Source: an uncultured bacterium (GTDB taxonomy: Bacteria > Cyanobacteriota > Vampirovibrionia > Gastranaerophilales > Gastranaerophilaceae). From it: a stretch of 11,149 nucleotides of DNA. The DNA is taken from contig USHE01000054.1 of the NCBI GenBank assembly GCA_900554385.1, positions 1 to 11,149 on the forward strand. The letters are read 5' to 3'. The notes beneath the pieces were generated by a model. The model was not told where the DNA came from. It saw only the letters and a program-made list of their open reading frames with translations, and did no database searches. Positions 1 through 7,702 of the stretch are shown in pieces (positions within the stretch are counted from its first letter, which is position 1; each line of letters begins with the position of its first letter). A program made the translations under genes and the position numbers.

Positions 1-131
1 CAATATAAGTCTTTGTTCAATATGTTGTAATATATCGTGCAACCTTTAAAGCTCTGTAATTGAAACTGTTTCTTATCCACTAATTAAAACAATAATATGT
101 ACATCGCTATTAAATATTTTTTTATACATTT
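1..131. other. Intergenic flank, no gene seen
   Basis: This stretch follows the stop codon of the leftward RND pump gene. Both strands give only very short open frames, the longest about 18 codons and with no ribosome site. I see no GC-rich hairpin followed by a T-run that would end the efflux transcript. A short palindrome (GAAAC-T-GTTTC near 62-72) is present but has no obvious role. The next gene of the operon, if any, lies outside the window. Confidence 0.6.
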
Positions 132-3100
132 TTATTTATTGTTCCTTTTTTTAAATTTTCTTGCCGTGAAAACTTTAAATTCTTCAATCATTACGTAAAA
201 TGCCGGAACGAGGAATGTTCCGATGAAAGCTACTGCCATCATTCCGCCGAATACAGTCATCCCCACAGAGTGGCGGCTTGCTGCACCAGCTCCGTGTGCA
301 AAGACAAGCGGAAGAAGTCCTAAAATGAAGGCAATATTTGTCATCATAACTGCCCTAAATCTTAATTTTGCTGCCTGAAGTGCGGCCTCTTTTATCGGCA
401 TACCTTGTTGGTGGGCATCTTTAGCAAATTCAATAATTAAAATAGCCTGTTTAGTACTCAAACCGATTAGCATTACAAGTCCGATTTGTGCGTAGATATC
501 AAGCGAGTAACCTGCAACGTACTGGAAGAATAATGCGCCAATCAGTGCAACAGGTGAGATTAAAAGTACTGCGAGCGGGAGCATCCAGCTTTCGTATAAT
601 GCTACAAGGAATAAGTATACGAAAACTAATGACATAGCAAGAATAGGACCGATTTGTCCGCTGGATTCCTGTTCCTGTAACGCGCTTCCTGACCATGTAA
701 AGCCCATATCTTTAGGGAGGTTTTTTTCTGAAATTTTAACCATTTCATTCATTGCCTGACCTGAACTTACACCGTTTCTTGCCATACCGTTAATAAGGAT
801 TGACGGATACATATTGAAGCGGGTTAAGCTGTAAGGTCCTACGATATTGCTGATTTTTACAACGGAAGATAGCGGAACCATTTTGCCGTATCTGTTTTTT
901 ACAAATATTTTATCAATATCGGAAGGCTTTTCTCTGTAGTCAGAATCTGCCTGTAAATATACACGATAAACACGTCCGTACTTGTTAAAGTCATTTACGT
1001 ATGATTTTCCAAAATAACCTGCGAGTGCATTGTATACTTCCGTAAGTTCAATGTCTTGAGCCATTGCTTTTGACGCATCCACATCAAGCATTAATTGCGG
1101 AAGGTTTGCGGTATATGAGGTGTATACCATAGAAAATGCAGGATTTTTGTTTGCCGCTTGAATAAGTTTCATCGCTTCGTCATAAAGTTCCTGCGGGGTT
1201 CTGTTGCCCTTATCCAGAAGCTGATATTCAAATCCGCCGAACATACCAAGACCTGAAATTGACGGCGGTGCAAATGAGGCAATAGTTGCAGACGGGTATG
1301 AAGCGAATTCTTTTTGAACCCGTGAAAGTATGTTTTCCATTTGTAAATCTTTGGATTTTCTTTTTGACCACTCATCGAGCTGGGATACGATAAGAGCGGT
1401 GTTTTCTCCGGAAAAGCCTACGAGTGTAATAGTTTTGTCAACTCCGGGAATTTGAAGCAGACGATTTTCTATTTCTGTTGCAACTATATCTGTACGAGAT
1501 GCCGAAGAACCGTCAGGAAGCTGGATTTGAGTGAATATTGCACCTTTATCCTCTGTAGGCAAAAATCCGGTAGGAATTAATTTAAATAAGCCAACAATAA
1601 AGCCTACTTTTATGGTGAAAGTCAATAATGTTTTAGCAGGTGAATCTATAAAGACTTTTGCTCCCTCAAGATATTTATCTCTCACATTGTTGAACCATTC
1701 GTCAAATTTTTGGATGAATTTGAAATCACTTTGTTCGTCGCCTGCTTTAAGTATCATTGCACATAATGCAGGTGCAAGCGTTAATGCTACAACTGTTGAA
1801 AGTCCGATTGAAGAAGCAATACAAAGTGCAAATTGTCTGAACATTTGACCTGTAATACCTGCCATAAATGATACCGGAACAAATACTGCCATTAAAACAA
1901 GTGATGTTGCAACAACAGCTCCTAAAACTTCTTTCATTGTAATTTCGGTTGCATCTTTTTGATTTTTACCTTCCTGAATATGTCGTTGAGTATTTTCAAG
2001 TACAACAATCGCGTCGTCTACTACAAGTCCGACAGCAAGTACAAGAGCAAACAAAATCAATAAGTTTATTGAAAAACCTAAAAGGTGCATAAATATAAAT
2101 ACACCGATAAGGGAAACAGGGATTGCACAGAACGGAATTAATGCTGCACGTCCGCTGCCTAAGAAAAGGTATGTAACAATACTTACAAGTAAAATTGCAA
2201 GTCCGATTGCGTTAATAACCTCTTTGATAGATTCTCTTACGAATTCTGTTTCATCACGTTCTATTTTGTACTCAATACCTTGCGGAAAACCTTTGCTGAG
2301 TTCTTCCATTTTTTTGCTAATTTTGTTAGAAAGGTCGATAGCGTTAGCTTCCGGTAGTTGAGCTACAGAAATAATTGCAGACTGTCTTCCTCCTATGCGG
2401 GAAAAATATGAATAACTTTCTGCACCGAGTTCTACTGTTGCTATATCTTTTAATCTTATTTGAGAACCGTCAGGTTTTGAACGTACTATTATGTTTTCAA
2501 AATCTTCAGGGCTTTCAAGACGCCCGCGTGTTCTCAGGGTAAGTTTAATCATTTGCTTGTTTTTCATCGGTTCAACACCAAGGTCACCCGCAGGAGCTTG
2601 AATATTTTGGGCTTGAATTGCGGCGTTCACCTCGCTTACTGATACGCCGAGGTTTGCCATTTTTGTTGCATCCAGCCATACTCTCATTGAGTAATCAGAA
2701 GATCCGAATACCGAAACTTTACCAACCCCTTTGATACGTGCAAGTTCATCTTTAATATAAATTGATGCATAGTTTGCAACATAGAGTGCATCATAAGTAT
2801 TTGTCGGGGAATTGATTGCAATCATCATAAGTCCCGGTCCGCCCGTTGTTTTTCTTACTGTCAGACCGTACCTTTTAACTTCTTCCGGCAGACGAGGGGT
2901 TACAAGCTGCAGGTTGTTTTGAACATTTACGACTGCCATATCCGGATCAGAACCAATGTTAAAATACAAGGTAAGTTCATAAGAACCGTTTCTGGAGGTA
3001 GAAGACATATAAATCATATCTTCAACACCATTTAATTGGGCTTCTATCGGGGCTGCAATTGTGGATTCTATAACGTCAGAACTCGCTCCGGCATACGTTG

Positions 3101-3251
3101 CACTGACAACAACCTGCGGAGGGGTGATTGACGTGTATTCTTCTAATGGAAGCATGTTTATCATCAAATTTCCGGCAAGCATTATTACCAGAGAGATTAC
3201 GATTGCGAGTTTTGGTCGTTTTATAAATAAGTTCCCTTGTTGTTCTGCCAT
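132..3251 (-). CDS. RND (HAE-1, AcrB/MexB-like) multidrug efflux transporter
   Basis: Inner-membrane proton-driven pump that captures hydrophobic compounds from the periplasm and inner membrane and passes them to an outer-membrane channel. The product is about 1039 residues, normal for the HAE-1 family, with the usual duplicated layout: a TM helix near residues 12-34, a large periplasmic loop, a helix bundle, then a second loop and bundle. The proton-relay residues are visible: the paired Asp in GLVVDDAIVVLEN (about 412-413) and Lys in IGLSTKQAILIIEF (about 934), matching Asp407/Asp408/Lys940 of AcrB. The GFLPTEDKG motif opens the second half. I chose the ATG at 3251 because AAGGGGA lies about 7 bases before it. 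A TTG six codons further upstream would read through that ribosome site. It follows the adaptor gene by 24 bases. The substrate cannot be told from sequence. Confidence 0.95.
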   Translation of the reverse strand: MAEQQGNLFIKRPKLAIVISLVIMLAGNLMINMLPLEEYTSITPPQVVVSATYAGASSDVIESTIAAPIEAQLNGVEDMIYMSSTSRNGSYELTLYFNIGSDPDMAVVNVQNNLQLVTPRLPEEVKRYGLTVRKTTGGPGLMMIAINSPTNTYDALYVANYASIYIKDELARIKGVGKVSVFGSSDYSMRVWLDATKMANLGVSVSEVNAAIQAQNIQAPAGDLGVEPMKNKQMIKLTLRTRGRLESPEDFENIIVRSKPDGSQIRLKDIATVELGAESYSYFSRIGGRQSAIISVAQLPEANAIDLSNKISKKMEELSKGFPQGIEYKIERDETEFVRESIKEVINAIGLAILLVSIVTYLFLGSGRAALIPFCAIPVSLIGVFIFMHLLGFSINLLILFALVLAVGLVVDDAIVVLENTQRHIQEGKNQKDATEITMKEVLGAVVATSLVLMAVFVPVSFMAGITGQMFRQFALCIASSIGLSTVVALTLAPALCAMILKAGDEQSDFKFIQKFDEWFNNVRDKYLEGAKVFIDSPAKTLLTFTIKVGFIVGLFKLIPTGFLPTEDKGAIFTQIQLPDGSSASRTDIVATEIENRLLQIPGVDKTITLVGFSGENTALIVSQLDEWSKRKSKDLQMENILSRVQKEFASYPSATIASFAPPSISGLGMFGGFEYQLLDKGNRTPQELYDEAMKLIQAANKNPAFSMVYTSYTANLPQLMLDVDASKAMAQDIELTEVYNALAGYFGKSYVNDFNKYGRVYRVYLQADSDYREKPSDIDKIFVKNRYGKMVPLSSVVKISNIVGPYSLTRFNMYPSILINGMARNGVSSGQAMNEMVKISEKNLPKDMGFTWSGSALQEQESSGQIGPILAMSLVFVYLFLVALYESWMLPLAVLLISPVALIGALFFQYVAGYSLDIYAQIGLVMLIGLSTKQAILIIEFAKDAHQQGMPIKEAALQAAKLRFRAVMMTNIAFILGLLPLVFAHGAGAASRHSVGMTVFGGMMAVAFIGTFLVPAFYVMIEEFKVFTARKFKKRNNK

Positions 3252-3275
3252 TATATTTCCCCTTATCAAAAATGT

Positions 3276-4436
3276 TTATTCTGTAATATTTGTGCTTTTT
3301 TGTTTAGCCATTTCTTCTTTTGAAACGATTGTTACCGGTTTGCCTGGTACAACTTTTTGCAAACCGTCAGTAATAATTCTGTCGCCTGCTTTTACGCCTT
3401 TAGAGATAATCCAATTGTCATCTTTTTGACCGCTTACTTTTATGTAAGTGAGGACAGGAAGGTTATCTTCACCCATAAGATAAACATATTTTCCTTCTTG
3501 GTTTTCCAATACTGCAATTTGTGGAACTATTGGGGTTTTGACAGGATTGTTTGCGTATAATTTTACGGTTACAAATTCTCCGTGCAGGAGCTGATTATTA
3601 GGATTTTGGAAAGTTGCCCTCATCGTAACTGTACCGGTTGATTGGTCAATTTTATTATCATGAAAATCCTGAACTCCGTTGAGCGGATATTTTGAGCCGT
3701 TAGAGAATATAAGTTCGGCTTTTCTGTTTGTGTTGTTTGAGCCGTCCGCTTCTGAAAGTGACACAAAATCTTCCGAGTCTATCGGAAATGTCACGTATAT
3801 TGGATTTGTACTATTAATTGTTGTAAGCGCACCGGAGGATGGTGATACATAGTTTCCGAGTGTTACAGAGATTATGCCTATGCGCCCGTCAACCGGAGCT
3901 TTTACTTTTGTGTAGCTAAGGTTTCTCATACTGTCGTTATATCTTGCCTGAGAAGATGCAAGTTGTGCTTTTAGTGCATCTCTTTGAGATAGCATACTGT
4001 CATATTGGGATTTTGCGATATAATCCTTTTTGACAAGTTCGGCTGCACGTGCAAGTTGTTTTTCTGCGTATTCAAGCTGGGCTTTTGTATTTGCTACATC
4101 TGCTTTTGCAACATTTGCGGCATTTGTAAATTCTGTCGGTTCTATAAGAAACAAAGTTTGACCAGCTTTTACAAAATCACCTTCTTTAAAATAATTTTTT
4201 TGTAAATAACCTGATATACGAGCAAGAACGTTAACCTGATATTTTGAGGTAACTCGTCCGGGTGCTTCAAAATTTCTGATAATATCAGCTTCCTGAACAG
4301 GTTGAACCGTTACTGCCGGTGCGGGTCTTTTTGCCTGACGCATTCCTGTTTTATAATTATTAAGGGCAGTTATTCCGTATCTTATTGCTATTGCTGCAAT
4401 GACCGCAGCAACAAAGATTATAATAGTTTTCTTCAT
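3276..4436 (-). CDS. Periplasmic adaptor (membrane fusion protein, AcrA/HlyD family) of RND pump
   Basis: Adaptor that links the inner-membrane RND pump to an outer-membrane channel. The 386 residues show the family order. An N-terminal hydrophobic anchor (about 4-19) has no lipobox cysteine, so it is probably a membrane anchor rather than a lipoprotein signal. The first lipoyl half follows (about 66-100, with GYLQKNYFKEGDFVKAGQ), then an alpha-helical coiled-coil hairpin rich in Ala, Lys and Gln (about 103-172). Next come the second lipoyl half (YTKVKAPVDGRIG, about 175-187), a beta-barrel, and a membrane-proximal domain ending near VVPGKPV. The ATG is preceded by GGGGAG. Its stop lies 24 bases before the pump ATG, so the two are one operon. 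A promoter directly upstream (4489-4517) suggests the pair can be transcribed independently of rdgB and uppS. Confidence 0.94.
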   Translation of the reverse strand: MKKTIIIFVAAVIAAIAIRYGITALNNYKTGMRQAKRPAPAVTVQPVQEADIIRNFEAPGRVTSKYQVNVLARISGYLQKNYFKEGDFVKAGQTLFLIEPTEFTNAANVAKADVANTKAQLEYAEKQLARAAELVKKDYIAKSQYDSMLSQRDALKAQLASSQARYNDSMRNLSYTKVKAPVDGRIGIISVTLGNYVSPSSGALTTINSTNPIYVTFPIDSEDFVSLSEADGSNNTNRKAELIFSNGSKYPLNGVQDFHDNKIDQSTGTVTMRATFQNPNNQLLHGEFVTVKLYANNPVKTPIVPQIAVLENQEGKYVYLMGEDNLPVLTYIKVSGQKDDNWIISKGVKAGDRIITDGLQKVVPGKPVTIVSKEEMAKQKSTNITE

Positions 4437-4469
4437 TTGCTCTCCCCTGTGGTTAATGTATTTAGAATT

Positions 4470-4485
4470 TGTTGTTTTTGCAACA
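4470..4485 (-). promoter_or_regulatory. Operator-like palindrome at the efflux promoter start point
   Basis: TGTTG-CAAAAA-CAACA is a 5-base inverted repeat with a 6-base centre, covering the predicted transcription start near 4482. That is a usual place for a repressor site. It is short and could be chance. No regulator gene lies in the window. Confidence 0.3.
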
Positions 4486-4488
4486 CTA

Positions 4489-4517
4489 ATTATAAATAAA
4501 AATAATTATCGGGTCAA
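4489..4517 (-). promoter_or_regulatory. Sigma-70-type promoter of the efflux pair
   Basis: Read on the minus strand: TTGACC (4517-4512), a 17-base spacer, then a perfect TATAAT (4494-4489). The -35 hexamer lies in the last codons of rdgB (Leu-Thr before Arg-stop). Transcription would start near 4482, giving a leader of about 46 bases before the adaptor ATG. Five of six bases match at -35 and six of six at -10, with optimal spacing. In an AT-rich genome a chance TATAAT is common, but the combination with a matching -35 is much rarer. Confidence 0.65.
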
Positions 4518-5069
4518 TAGTGCCAGAATTTTTCTTAATGCTTTGCCGCGGTGTGATATATCATTCTTCTCGCTATCGGAAAGTTCGGCAATTGTTTTAT
4601 TTTTACCTTCAACGATAAATACGGGGTCGTAACCAAAACCTCCTTGCCCTGCTGGATTTTTGGCAATCTCTCCCTCGCAAATCCCTGTTGCCGTATGTAA
4701 AAGTTTACCGTTTTCATCAACAAGGGTCATTGCGCATACAAATTTAGCTTTTCTGTTTTCGTAAGGTTCAATTGATTTTAAAATTTTATCAATTCTGGCT
4801 TGAGGAGTGTCTGCGTAGCGTGCAGAGTGAATTCCCGGTGCGCCGTTCAGAGCTTCTACACAAAGTCCCGAGTCATCGGCAAGGGAAATCATTTTTGAAA
4901 CACGTGCAGCTTCTTTTGCTTTTATTAAAGAATTTTCTTCAAAGGTTGTTCCGTTTTCAATGGGGTTGAAGCCCTCTGCAGGCAGTATAAATTCAATATC
5001 TGTACCTTGAGCGATTTCTTGAATTTCTTTTAATTTATGCGGATTTCCTGTTGCGAATACTATTTTCAT
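4506..5069 (-). CDS. rdgB: dITP/XTP pyrophosphatase (RdgB/HAM1, non-canonical purine NTPase)
   Basis: Hydrolyses ITP, dITP and XTP to the monophosphate and pyrophosphate, keeping deaminated purines out of DNA and RNA; cytosolic. The 187 residues cover the whole family. Visible motifs are ATGNPHKLKE at 6-15 (nucleotide/phosphate contact), LADDSGLCVEALNGAPG at 63-79 with the catalytic Asp pair 65-66, GFGYDPVF at 144-151, and SHRGKAL at 172-178. The ATG starts 9 bases after the uppS stop and has no good ribosome site: the nearest GGAG is 14 bases away, inside the end of uppS. Translation is therefore probably coupled to uppS. The last codons contain the -35 box of the efflux promoter. Confidence 0.96.
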   Translation of the reverse strand: MKIVFATGNPHKLKEIQEIAQGTDIEFILPAEGFNPIENGTTFEENSLIKAKEAARVSKMISLADDSGLCVEALNGAPGIHSARYADTPQARIDKILKSIEPYENRKAKFVCAMTLVDENGKLLHTATGICEGEIAKNPAGQGGFGYDPVFIVEGKNKTIAELSDSEKNDISHRGKALRKILALLTR

Positions 5070-5078
5070 TGAATTAAT

Positions 5079-5819
5079 CTATGCTCCGTATCTTCTCTGT
5101 CTGCGGTTAAATTCTTCAATCGCCTCTGCAAGTGCATTTTTATCAAATTCCGGCCAATATTTTTTTGTTACAAGGAATTCAGAGTACGCAATCTGCCAGA
5201 GAAGGTAGTTTGAAACCCTCATTTCTCCGCCAGTTCTGATTAGCAAATCAGGGTCAGGAATATCTTTTGTGTATAAATTTTTTGAAATGGTATCTTCTGA
5301 AATTTCGTCAACAGTCAATTCTCCTGATTTTACTTTTTCTACAATGTTTTTGACTGCGTGGACAATTTCATCTCTTGAACCGTAATTAAATGCGATTTGC
5401 AGGTGAACACCCGTATTATTCTTTGTAACTTCAATGGCATTGGCAAGAATAGTTTGTAATTTAGGGCTTAATTTTGTTAAATCACCGATGAAGTTAATAA
5501 CAACACCGTTTTCGTGCATTTCTTTTAATTCATTTTTGATTGTTTCTCCGAGAAGGTTCATCAAAAAATCTACTTCTTCTTTTTTTCTGTTCCAGTTTTC
5601 GGTTGAGAAGGCATAAACTGTTAAATACTTAATCCCAAAGTCATCACACGCGCGCATTGCGGCTTTTAATGCATCAACGCCTTTTTTATGTCCGAATGCT
5701 GATGGAAGATTTTTTTCTTTTGCCCAACGGCGGTTTCCGTCCATTATAATTGCGATATGCTGTAATTTTGTATTTTTTACGATATTAATTATTTCTTGTT
5801 CTTTTGATAATATTTCCAT
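5079..5819 (-). CDS. uppS: Isoprenyl transferase / undecaprenyl diphosphate synthase
   Basis: Adds isopentenyl diphosphate units in cis to farnesyl diphosphate, making the C55 lipid carrier for peptidoglycan and surface polysaccharides. The 246 residues match the cis-prenyltransferase family end to end. HIAIIMDGNRRWA contains the catalytic Asp at 27. GHKKG (44-48), YAFSTENW (69-76) and IAFNYGSRDE (142-151) follow. IPDPDLLIRTGGEMR leads to the diphosphate-binding Arg195, Arg201 and Ser203, and Glu214 is in the AYSEF motif. These sit one residue from the E. coli UppS positions. The ATG has a weak AGGT 6 bases upstream and an extended -10 promoter just before that. It heads the leftward block with rdgB 9 bases after it. 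The sequence cannot settle the exact chain length of the product. Confidence 0.96.
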   Translation of the reverse strand: MEILSKEQEIINIVKNTKLQHIAIIMDGNRRWAKEKNLPSAFGHKKGVDALKAAMRACDDFGIKYLTVYAFSTENWNRKKEEVDFLMNLLGETIKNELKEMHENGVVINFIGDLTKLSPKLQTILANAIEVTKNNTGVHLQIAFNYGSRDEIVHAVKNIVEKVKSGELTVDEISEDTISKNLYTKDIPDPDLLIRTGGEMRVSNYLLWQIAYSEFLVTKKYWPEFDKNALAEAIEEFNRRQRRYGA

Positions 5820-5839
5820 ATTTTTACCTGTTCGACTTT

Positions 5840-5848
5840 ATTATATCA
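5840..5848 (-). promoter_or_regulatory. Extended -10 promoter of uppS-rdgB
   Basis: On the minus strand TGATATAAT is a perfect extended -10 element (TGn + TATAAT). No convincing -35 hexamer is found 16-18 bases upstream, which extended -10 promoters can tolerate. Transcription would start near 5833, giving a 14-base leader that still contains the AGGT ribosome site of uppS. Confidence 0.5.
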
Positions 5849-5870
5849 TAAAAATATGTTAGAATATTAC

Positions 5871-5876
5871 AGGAGG
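5871..5876 (+). promoter_or_regulatory. Consensus ribosome binding site of the RgpF-like gene
   Basis: AGGAGG, 6 bases before the ATG at 5883. It is the only full six-base consensus site among the genes up to nrdJ, and it fixes the start of a gene that is otherwise interrupted. Confidence 0.75.
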
Positions 5877-5882
5877 TAAAAA

Positions 5883-6575
5883 ATGAAAAGAGCTGCGGTT
5901 TTCGCGCATTATGATAAAGATAATCTTGTAGATGATTATGTAATTTATTATCTCAGGGCGTTAAAAGAAATTGCAGATGAACTTGTGTTTGTTTCCTGTA
6001 ACGAACTTTCAGAGAATGAAAAGAGCAAGCTTGACGGGATAGCAGATTTTGTTATTGCAGAAAAACACGATGAGTATGATTTCGGTTCTTATAAACGAGG
6101 GTTTGTATATCTCACATCAAGGCTTAATGATTTTGACGAACTTATTTTTGCAAATGACAGTTGTTACGGACCTTTGTATTCTCTCAGGCAAATTTTTGAG
6201 GAAATGGAAAAAAACTCAATGTGTGATTTTTGGGGGATTACAAAAAATCGTTTTGGTGCAATAAAAAATAAAAATTCAAAATATGTTAGTGCTATACGTC
6301 CGCATATTCAAAGTTATTTTCTTGTGTTTAATAAAAATGTTTTTACAAGTGAGGTTTTTAGCAATTTTATTAAGGCGGTCAGACATTTGGATAACAAAAG
6401 TGAAATTATTATAAATTATGAGATAGGACTTTCAGAACTCTTGAGGCAGGAAGGTTTTGTTGACGCCTCTTTTATTAATTCTTTTTTAAGGTTTAATCAT
6501 GTTGTGATTTCATTGTGGCGTTTGCTCATACAACATTCCAAGATGCCATTTGTAAAATGCAGTATTTTAAGGTAA
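5883..6575 (+). CDS. Rhamnan synthesis F (RgpF) family protein, cut short by an in-frame stop
   Basis: Putative glycosyltransferase-like protein of the rhamnan synthesis F family, which takes part in building rhamnose-containing surface polysaccharides. The recognisable parts are N-terminal: AAVFAHYDKDNLVDDYV at 4-20 with YLRALKEIADELVFVS, then YDFGSYKRG at 65-73 and FANDSCYGPL at 89-98. The start is firm: a consensus AGGAGG (5871-5876) lies 6 bases before the ATG. The frame stops at TAA 6573-6575 after 230 residues, right after HSKMPFVKCSILR, where family members normally continue. The same frame stays open for 76 more codons with family-like sequence (see 6576-6806). I read it as a recent nonsense mutation, or an assembly base error. 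If translated as is, it would lack the C-terminal part. No confident promoter was found in the 63-base divergent gap. Confidence 0.8.
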   Translation: MKRAAVFAHYDKDNLVDDYVIYYLRALKEIADELVFVSCNELSENEKSKLDGIADFVIAEKHDEYDFGSYKRGFVYLTSRLNDFDELIFANDSCYGPLYSLRQIFEEMEKNSMCDFWGITKNRFGAIKNKNSKYVSAIRPHIQSYFLVFNKNVFTSEVFSNFIKAVRHLDNKSEIIINYEIGLSELLRQEGFVDASFINSFLRFNHVVISLWRLLIQHSKMPFVKCSILR

Positions 6576-6806
6576 AAAAATCAGGATTTTACTTATACTG
6601 AAAAATGGCAGGAAGTTATTTCAAAAAATAGCGATTATCCGGTTGCTCTTATCGAAAAAAATCTTGTGAGAACTATATCTGATGAAGATAAGCAGAAAAA
6701 TATTCCGTATTGGTTTAAAGCTTTTTATTTCAATTTCATTTCATTTTTGCCTGCAAAATTGAAAGTGTTTTGTATAAAATGTCATAGAAAAATATTAAAT
6801 CTGTGA
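6576..6806 (+). pseudogene. In-frame C-terminal remnant of the RgpF-like gene
   Basis: Directly after the TAA at 6573-6575 the same frame stays open for 76 codons to a TGA at 6804-6806. It reads like the normal continuation of an RgpF-family protein: KNQDFTYTEKWQEVIS, then SDYPVALIEKNL, then a hydrophobic, basic end. No in-frame ATG occurs in it, and no ribosome site precedes its few GTG codons, so it is unlikely to be translated alone. Upstream and downstream parts are in the same frame, so a single insertion or deletion in the A7 run (6574-6580) does not explain the break; a substitution creating TAA does. The last 12 bases overlap the end of the convergent glycosyltransferase gene. Full length without the stop would be 307 residues. 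Confidence 0.75.
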
Positions 6807-7667
6807 GTTAGGCAGTTTTTCTCTTAGGGGGATACCGAGTTTCTTTTTTATAAAGCGAATTGTAATGACTTTAAATTCGCGTAATTTGGTTAAATGATTG
6901 ACACATATTTTTAAAATATAAAAAATGAGTTTAAAATCTTTTTCTTTTAAGAAGGTTTGCCACAGAATAGTCAAATTAATCGGGCAGTATAATTTTTTTT
7001 GTCTGATATTTATATAACTGTCGTCGTGCATACGCCACTTTGTAAGTTTTTCGTGGATATAATAGAAGTTATGTTTTCTTGCAAGAGGCAGGAAAATCCA
7101 CCAGTCTAGAAGTTTATCTACAGGGGTGTTAAAATCACAAGCAAGAAGTTTTGTTTTATTTACTAACACTGCAGAAAATGTCAAAATTTTGTTTGTCACG
7201 CATAAATCATAAAAAATGTTAGTCGGGTATATTTTGTCTTTTAAATTTTCGTGTTCTTTTTCGCAGTAGTTTTGTTTAGCTTTTAAAGTTTTTGTGTTGC
7301 CGAACAGTTCAACATCATTGAAAATTAAGGCTGTATCCGGATATTGCCTGATAATTTCAGCTTTTTTCTCCAAATTATCAGAGGTGTACATATCGTCGCT
7401 TTCTAAGAATGCAATCCATTCTCCGGACGCGGCATTTAGCCCTTTTTGAAGTGATTTTGCCAGCCCAAGGTTTTCTTCATTACAAATCAGCTTAATCCTG
7501 CTGTCTTTTTTTGTGAATTCTTGAATAATTTCAACGGAGGAATCGGTGGAAGCGTCGTCTACAACTATCATTTCCCAGTTTTGATATGTCTGGTTTATAA
7601 TCGAATTTATGGTATCTTTCAGATACTTTTCGTAATTATAGCTGGTTATGACGACAGAAATAAGCAT
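6795..7667 (-). CDS. Family 2 glycosyltransferase (GT-A fold)
   Basis: Likely transfers a sugar from a nucleotide-sugar to a surface glycan or glycolipid on the cytoplasmic side. Using the ATG at 7667 the product is 290 residues. It opens with ISVVITSYNYEKYL (3-16), then EMIVVDDAS (32-40), NEENLGLAKSLQKGLNAA (63-80) and EWIAFLESDD (83-92). The ESDD takes the place of the metal-binding DXD motif. The C-terminal third contains LDWWIFLPLA, HEKLTKWRMHDDS and a basic end. A GTG eight codons upstream (7691) also opens the frame, but it lies inside a terminator stem, whereas the ATG starts exactly at the family motif. There is no ribosome site; promoter geometry suggests a leaderless mRNA. The acceptor and sugar cannot be read from sequence. 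It converges on the interrupted RgpF-like gene and overlaps its remnant by 12 bases. Confidence 0.9.
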   Translation of the reverse strand: MLISVVITSYNYEKYLKDTINSIINQTYQNWEMIVVDDASTDSSVEIIQEFTKKDSRIKLICNEENLGLAKSLQKGLNAASGEWIAFLESDDMYTSDNLEKKAEIIRQYPDTALIFNDVELFGNTKTLKAKQNYCEKEHENLKDKIYPTNIFYDLCVTNKILTFSAVLVNKTKLLACDFNTPVDKLLDWWIFLPLARKHNFYYIHEKLTKWRMHDDSYINIRQKKLYCPINLTILWQTFLKEKDFKLIFYILKICVNHLTKLREFKVITIRFIKKKLGIPLREKLPNSQI

Positions 7668-7673
7668 AAAGTA

Positions 7674-7702
7674 ATTATATAAAAAAAACACCTTCTGTTC
7701 AA
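7674..7702 (-). promoter_or_regulatory. Promoter of the glycosyltransferase, overlapping a terminator
   Basis: On the minus strand TTGAAC (7702-7697), a 17-base spacer and a perfect TATAAT (7679-7674) are followed by six bases and then the ATG at 7667. The RNA start would fall on or within a base of the A of the ATG. The -35 occupies the loop of the terminator hairpin of the preceding gene, and the spacer holds the other stem arm and the T-run. Confidence 0.6.

Noticed and set aside
3252..3269. TTG start giving the RND pump six more residues
   Set aside because: The AAGGGGA ribosome site lies inside that extension, 7 bases before the ATG at 3251, so the ATG is the better start.
5855..5865. 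TGTTAGAAT as an extended -10 promoter for the RgpF-like gene
   Set aside because: RNA would begin at about 5872, inside the ribosome binding site, leaving it incomplete.
6573..6575. Alternative genetic code reading TAA as sense
   Set aside because: TAA is the normal end of several genes here (pump, adaptor, rdgB, glycosyltransferase), so recoding is not plausible.
6574..6580. Frameshift in the A7 run as cause of the RgpF break
   Set aside because: Both halves are in the same frame, so a single insertion or deletion would not join them; a substitution is needed.
7668..7691. GTG start giving the glycosyltransferase eight more residues
   Set aside because: The GTG is within the terminator stem and the added residues precede the conserved beta strand; the ATG at 7667 fits the promoter geometry.
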